DNA from: Andrena cerasifolii | Lineage: Eukaryota; Arthropoda; Insecta; Hymenoptera; Andrenidae | NCBI RefSeq assembly: GCF_050908995.1 | Contig: NC_135123.1 | Location: forward strand, 11,656,001 to 11,720,000 | Length of the DNA stretch: 64,000 nucleotides | Reading direction: 5' to 3' | Shown here: piece by piece, positions 58,247 to 64,000 of the stretch | How the letters are laid out: each line of letters starts with the position of its first letter | Position numbering within the stretch: the first letter of the stretch is position 1 | The notes under the pieces: model-generated | The model's input: only the letters and a program-made list of their open reading frames with translations | The model's database searches: none | Told to the model about the DNA's origin: nothing | Program-made: the position numbers and the translations under genes

Positions 58247-58672
58247 CAAGGGAAGATACCGAAGCCGAAAATTAAAAAAATTCTGAAACTTAGTGAATAT
58301 GTAGGGGATTGCTTCCTGATTACAACGCAATTTTTGTTTGCTGCCCAAATTCACCCGACGGGGGTGAAATTAACCCCTGAAAATTAGGCTATTTTCCGTG
58401 TTACAACTCGCAAGCTGTAAGAAATAGAAAAAAAGTGTCGAAACAAAAGTTACTTCTTTTAATTAGTCCTATCACTTGGTAAAACAATTATTTTGCCGTT
58501 CACGAGTTATAACTCACAATCGGAAAATAACCTGATTTTCAGGGGTTAATTACATCCCCTTGGAGTGAATTTGGGTAGCAAACAAAAATTGCGTTATATT
58601 CAGAAGGATATACCCTATATATTCACAAAGTTTCAGAATTTTTGGAATTTCCGAATTCTGGATGTTCCCTTG
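58247..58672. mobile_element. Long foldback MITE, copy 2 (426 bp)
   Basis: The same family as 16431-16830. The ends are CAAGGGAAGATACC on the left and CAAGGGAACATCC on the minus strand at the right. The inner arms share GAAATTxxxAAAAATTCTGAAAC, GAATATGTAGGG, TTTGTTTGCTxCCCAAATTCAC, CCTGAAAATxAGG and ACAACTCGxAAGCTGTAA with each other in inverted order and with the 16-kb copy. The central loop is near 58445-58495. It starts about 70 bases after the LINE tail. No convincing flanking duplication could be read. No coding capacity. Confidence 0.8.
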
Positions 58673-61600
58673 CGAGTCTTATTATAAATTTGAATGATTT
58701 AAAGTCTCTTTTTCCTTTCTTTAATTAGTGGGAATGTTGGGGAATAGAGTTCAGGCATCGGCTACGTTGTCACACGTAGTTTCCTATACAGTCCTCCAAG
58801 AACGTATCAATCTCAACATTTAATTGAACAATAGATCAGTTTCATCGATTACGACCAGTCTAACTGGCTAAATCGTGAATCGATCAATGTATTAGCTTTC
58901 GAACGCAACTGTCCGAACTCCGTGAACTGTTTAAACTTCCGTAGACAGAATTGATCCCAAGTAGAACTTTTGAACTCGCAACTCGTCGAGATCTGAATTA
59001 ATCAAACTCTCGAACTTCACCAACTAACGGCAAACTTCGCGGCAAGTTGAAGGATTTGCAAAATAAGGAGGACGCAAATATCCCAACACAAGGTATCGGA
59101 TACCCTTCGTGAACCGTGTTAAAAATACGATAGGAAGAATCCAGACGTCTGTCGCCAAAAATAGCCGATGTTGAAGAAATTAAATCCTCGTGAGATTTGA
59201 CGCGAAACGTCTCTAACGCGACAGCAGAAACACCTGAGGTTAAGCTGCGACACTTAAGGGATGAAGAAACTTGCCGACGTCGAGCACGAACTTCGCTGTT
59301 TATCGGGGCATCATAACAGAAAATTATAATCCGCCGTTTCGTAATCGCTTCGATCAAAATCCCGCCATTAAACACCGGCTTGCCGTGAACTGGTTTCACG
59401 GTGATTAAAGCGTTACTTTTAGGAAATGCTCGTTACTATGTAGCGCGAGGCGAGCGAGCAAGTATTATAATTATCGCCGGCAGTGTTAGCGCCACAACGC
59501 CTCCTGTCTCTTTCGCGAAATGTCATTCCGTGATTAAAACGACCGCCCGAACGAACATATATTCGCCCCAGCCTTCGCGCTGCATCGCAAAAAGATCGAG
59601 CATAAAGCAATCCCCCGCATCCGCGCGCGGCCTTTATAAATATTCCTGGTTAATTAAAAGTTCGCGGGAAAGGAGAGATCCGAGGCTTATGAAATTCCTC
59701 GCCGCGACAAACCGCGTCCCTTTGAACGGAAGCGGCAGCTGAGCACTAGAAAAATGAAAGCTCCCGACAGGGACGTCCCGATATATCGACAACACCCGAT
59801 GGAATCGGGGCGAAACGAGCGACATGAATCGGTGACTCTGTTGAAGAAACGTCGTTAATAAAACCCTCAAAACCACCCTTCGAAACAGCACGGTCACGGG
59901 TTAAACCGCACCCGACCGAAATGAAATTGCAGGGGAATCGAGCGGACACGCAATCACGGGCACATCTTCTGATTCCAACAAGTTACTGTCTAAATATCCA
60001 TCTCTATGCCCAGCTGATTCGGCCTGGCGCTGAATATTCATGCACCCGAGGAAAGTATGCCGTTAGACAGACTCGCTGAACAGTCCACGACAGTTGGTAC
60101 AAAATCGATTAGGGGCTGGAACTTACTCAAGTATCACCGCCAACGTTTCATTCCATCGCAACTACCCTTCTAACTCCCGCCAGGTCGCGCAAGTTGCTTT
60201 AGTGTTAAGGAAAATATGCGTTAAAGGAAAGCCATCAGGGTGACGTACTTAGTGACTCAGGGCTAACAGGAAGTTCGTCACTCGACACCCCTGATGCGGG
60301 CGTAAAGACTTGCTGGCGTGAAGTGGACGTGCTGTTTGACTTCTTCAACGGATGTCGGTGTCTCATTATCAATATCCCGCGTGCACGTTGTATCTATGCC
60401 TGAACGATAGCGACTGAGTTCGTGTCGTTGCTACTGCACCCTCGGCGCAGCTACCGGCGCCTTAACAGATCCGATAAAATAAAAGCTCGAGTTAAGGGGG
60501 GGCCGGTGTAAAATTTGCCCCGCAGAGATTTTCTAATAAGACCACCCCGCATTCGGCTTTGTCGCGAGTTAACGAACACAGCGAATAAATTTCGAGGTGT
60601 TAACTCTCGCGGGGCGAACGGATCGCGAGCCGCTTAGCCGCTCGACGAGCGGCTTCAAACGCAATAAATAACCCGCCGCTTTAAAAGGAGGAAAGATTAG
60701 GCGAATCCCCCGAGTGGGCCGCGGATGCGTGCTCGTAAAGACGCGAAGATTGCATTGGAACGACTGCCCCCGTCTAAAGACAGAAAGTAAACTTCTTCCT
60801 TTCCTTCCTCCCTTTCCCGTTCGTTTCGCTTTCCGGCTATGATCCACCCGTTTCCTCGGGACATCCTTAATGGACGCTTCTGTTTACCACCGAGGGGGTC
60901 TGGGTTAGGTCTGGGGTAGGTTAGGTCTGGTTAGTCTACCCTTGCGACGTCCAATTGCAGCTCGTCTGTTCGATGGACATTTGTAGAAGAATGGTAATCG
61001 CAATTTGGTGCCGAAAGAATTTTTAACTCGACAAAACAGCGTCGTAACGACTGTCATCGTTGGTTTCCCCATTAAGGAAATAAAATTTTCGATTGAATGG
61101 AGGAGATCTTCCAGGCTCTGCGTGTTTAATGAAAATTTCAAAATTGTTCAGACGACATTCCGCTGTCCTGATTATCCTGAATAATATATATCCCTTACGG
61201 TTTAGCGACGCTCGTATCTCGTCCAAGCACACATGGACGTTGGTTTGCCTGAAATTTACAAAACAATTACCGGCTCCTGATTCTCGTGCATGTTAGCGGC
61301 ACCATTTTGTGCGTAAAGCCAGAATTACAACGCTGACTATCCCTGCAGCGACAATTATCCCGAAGTTAGCCCATTTTCTGGTGACACTCAGCATTACGAA
61401 GCGGCCCCCCCGTTTAACACCCGCGGCGCTGATATAAAGAGGATAGACACGCCGCAAATGAGCAAATAATTAAAATCTCGTTCAGCCGTTGCTCGGTGTA
61501 GAATAACTCGCAGGAAAAACCGAGGCTCCGGAGGCTTACACTTTCGGTGGGAACTTCAGACGCCTGCAGGGTTTCAGTTACAGTATTAAGTACGGTGGAA

Positions 61601-64000
61601 TTTCGGAAACTCGATGCGTTTAAGGGCTTTGGGAAACGCTGGAACATTTATCGGGGATTCCAGTTATGGAATTGTGTGCGGCCGAGTGTTCGCGGCGATT
61701 AGGGATTTAAAGGTTTACGACTTTCGGTTCGGTGGGGATTCGACTTTTCGTGGCCGGTACCTGCAAGAGAATTCCTGCAGCTGCCCGTGTTTCAGGGAGT
61801 CGCGAGTTAGGGGATCCGTGATTCTCTGGAAACTTCGTGTTGCAATAGAAGCACGAGGCAAATTTATGAGTATCGAAAGATTGCGAAGCGTGAGATTTCG
61901 AGGAAGTTTCGAGTAGGATCGATCACACAGAATTCATCGCAGTTTCATTTTTACAGCTTGATATTCAAAGGTACCTTTCGATGGTAGGCAGGGATTTATA
62001 CGAATACAGATGAAAGCTACGAAATTGTAGAACTGCGTGGAATAAAATTTCTATTGTTTGAATTAATATCGATTAAATGGGAAAGCCTCGTCAGATATTT
62101 CGTTTAAGATTTAACTCGCTGTTAAAGCAAATTGGATTCTATTCAATCTCTGTTACTTCAATCAGGACTTTTTAATGGTGACGGTTTTATGTATCTCGGG
62201 AATTCATTTCATTCCATGAAACACTTGAAGACATCTTTATGAAGGTTCTACCGTATCAGTAGTCGACATTTAATTCGAGATAGATGTTGGAATAACAATC
62301 GTGCCTGCAAGATCGGTTGCAAAATCATTTGATGAGGTAGGAACGCGCTAATTACCATCAAAGCGGATAGCTTTCTGTGTCGTTGAAGTCAGCTAATGAG
62401 CCCAATTAGAATGCAAGTTTCTTCGGATGATTATGTTTCGCTTCTCGCTGCCATTCTGCTCAAGACTAGAAGAATGGACGCACCCTCGCTTCGTCTATCA
62501 TTTCGCTCCGAAGCAGAATGGAGCTGTAGCGTGAATTGCACGCGGCTGTCTGAGTGGAGGTTGTCTGCCGCGTTGAAAAACACCCGGAGAACGAACTTTG
62601 TGGGAATGAAATAATTTCGCTACTTCCAGCAACTGTGTAAACCGTTTGAACCGCTTTCTAGATTGTCGCGAAAAGACGAACGAATGGATGTTAGGATGCA
62701 ACTGCAGTCTGTTACGAAGAGGATAACTAAATTATTATGAACCAAAGATAAACACGCCCCCTCGCCCACCGGCAGCCTCCAATGCCGTGATTAAAACCGT
62801 AGCGGTTTATAGTCAACAATCGGCGCCTGGCTTGAGTTTAATTATTTTCGCTTGTATTTTCTGGCAAATTTTCGAGGGGCACTGCCGCGGCAAGAAAAAT
62901 TCTACCGCGACGTCTTATCTAACGCTTTTCTCTTGAGACGGACGGACAGGGCTGCGAAGAAATGTACAACGAAGATAAAACCTTCGCGATCCGCTCGACT
63001 GAGAAATTCCAAAGCTCCTCATATAAATTAGTGGGCTAATTATTCCACGAAAACAACCCTACGCTGGAACCGTGTTTACGCGACAATGCGATCTCTAAAA
63101 GTGGGTGATACTTGCAGGAAACATTACTTCATGAAATTATGTCCTCCGGTGGATGCGTTACTACTTAGTAACGCAATCAATGAAAAGCTAATTTATTAAG
63201 CGCAAGTGGGTGCGCGCGTAATATCATACCTGCACGGTAATGCAGGCTGAAGGATCGCTGTCACACATTTAATGTCATTAAACTCGCCTAGTAGAAAAGA
63301 TAAGTAATAGGTTCGTCTGTTTCTCTGTGATGATAGAGATTGTGGCAGTATTTCAAAGGACACGTTCATAAATTAATTGCGCGATGCGTGCGCGACTTTG
63401 TTTCAATCGAGAAACATATACTTAGGGTGAAATCGTTGGAAAGCGCGGATGTCAATATGATAAATCCAAATCCACCTCTCATTACGATAAATATAAACAG
63501 ATTTTACCGGTAGAATGTCGCCTGGAATCCAATGAATTTCGCCAGGCAGAATGAAAATGCGGGTCCGCGAATTCGAAAGCCAAAAACTGCAGCAGCGCAT
63601 ACGGGGCGTTACACGGTTAAAATAACTTGTTAATTAAATTATGCACGGTGCAGCAAAGCCGGTCTGACGGCAGGTGGCCGGGAATAAAGAAAACACAGCG
63701 TGTCATGCCGCTGAACTGCAGCATCGCCATTTAATTAACAACTTAATTGAACCATGTACCGACCGCGTTAATACGTGTCCAATTTTCTACCCCTCCGCCC
63801 TCCCCGAAGGCCTTGGAAATTGATAATACCGCGTTGTAATTACGCACATTGTCAACTCTATCGAAATTGAACAGCGTAAAAGAAAGGTACTCAGATAGAT
63901 CTTAATGGTTTTATTATTATAATCGAAGACTCTGAGCCAGCGAAGAAAAAGAATAGGCAACTCATACGAAATCAATGAAGACTGATTTACCTACTTTCGG
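58673..64000. other. Noncoding stretch, no gene assigned
   Basis: Unrecognised frames on both strands (up to 133 codons, minus strand 58998-59399). Apart from the telomere-like array at 60.9 kb I see nothing I can support. The AT-rich final kilobase has a TTATTATTATA run near 63911-63922. Confidence 0.4.
60894..60934 (+). repeat. Short telomere-like degenerate array
   Basis: Reads GGGGGTCTGGG, then TTAGGTCTGGG (60905-60915), GTAGG, then TTAGGTCTGG (60921-60930) and TTAG. This is about three imperfect units of TTAGGTCTGGG. TTAGG is the ancestral insect telomere repeat, and longer variants such as TTAGGTCTGGG have been reported in Hymenoptera from memory of the literature, not checked. An array this short is interstitial rather than a chromosome end. 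Confidence 0.45.

Noticed and set aside
60231..60297. Inverted CATCAGGG/CCCTGATG pair as a small MITE
   Set aside because: Only the outer eight bases pair well. The inner alignment needs several gaps, and no flanking duplication is seen.
1..64000. CRISPR arrays, operons, prophage or bacterial mobile systems
   Set aside because: No spaced direct repeats of the right size, no packed gene order and no recognisable bacterial proteins. The sequence is clearly of eukaryotic character.

Overview
The window reads as noncoding DNA from an insect nuclear genome. There are no compact operons, ribosome-binding sites or long conserved reading frames. AT-rich stretches alternate with GC-rich ones, CpG is not obviously depleted, and the recognisable content is eukaryotic transposon debris: hAT-type and TA- or TTAA-target miniature elements, and 3' ends of LINEs whose reverse-transcriptase tails look arthropod-like. 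A short degenerate array at 60.9 kb resembles TTAGGTCTGGG-type telomere repeats reported from some Hymenoptera. That and the general texture make a bee, wasp or ant my best guess, but this is inference. I could not assign any host protein-coding gene, tRNA, rRNA or microRNA. The window could be intergenic or lie inside a very long intron.

Layout. 0-3.4 kb: two short hAT-like MITEs (1069-1287 and 3164-3340), each with 8-bp target duplications. 3.4-16.4 kb: mostly featureless DNA, interrupted by a LINE-like 3' end at about 7.5-7.7 kb and a GC-rich block with several open frames to 8.3 kb. 16.4-18.4 kb: a 400-bp foldback element and a complete 197-bp hAT-like MITE. 18.4-37.1 kb: a long stretch without an assignable gene, holding a G-rich tract (21.84 kb), a 48-49 bp degenerate tandem repeat (32.3 kb) and a 22-bp perfect palindrome (34.43 kb). 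37.1-38.4 kb: a nested pair, in which a 732-bp foldback hAT-type element sits inside an older TA-flanked element. 41.4-45.9 kb: a GC-rich palindromic element, a TTAA-flanked piggyBac-like MITE, an unassigned exon-like frame, a truncated second copy of the 18.2-kb MITE, and the best protein match in the window, a LINE reverse-transcriptase C-terminus at 45.28-45.70 kb. 50-53.3 kb: the longest open frame (281 codons, minus strand), possibly the antisense shadow of LINE endonuclease debris, then a 600-bp TA-flanked element with an internal 202-bp tandem duplication. 57.7-58.7 kb: another LINE 3' end, then the second copy of the 16.4-kb foldback family. 58.7-64 kb: featureless apart from the telomere-like array.

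Nothing here forms a pathway. Most of the structure is the record of transposition, and the most informative parts are exact target-site duplications, one clear nesting event, and two TA-flanked elements whose ends resemble each other.
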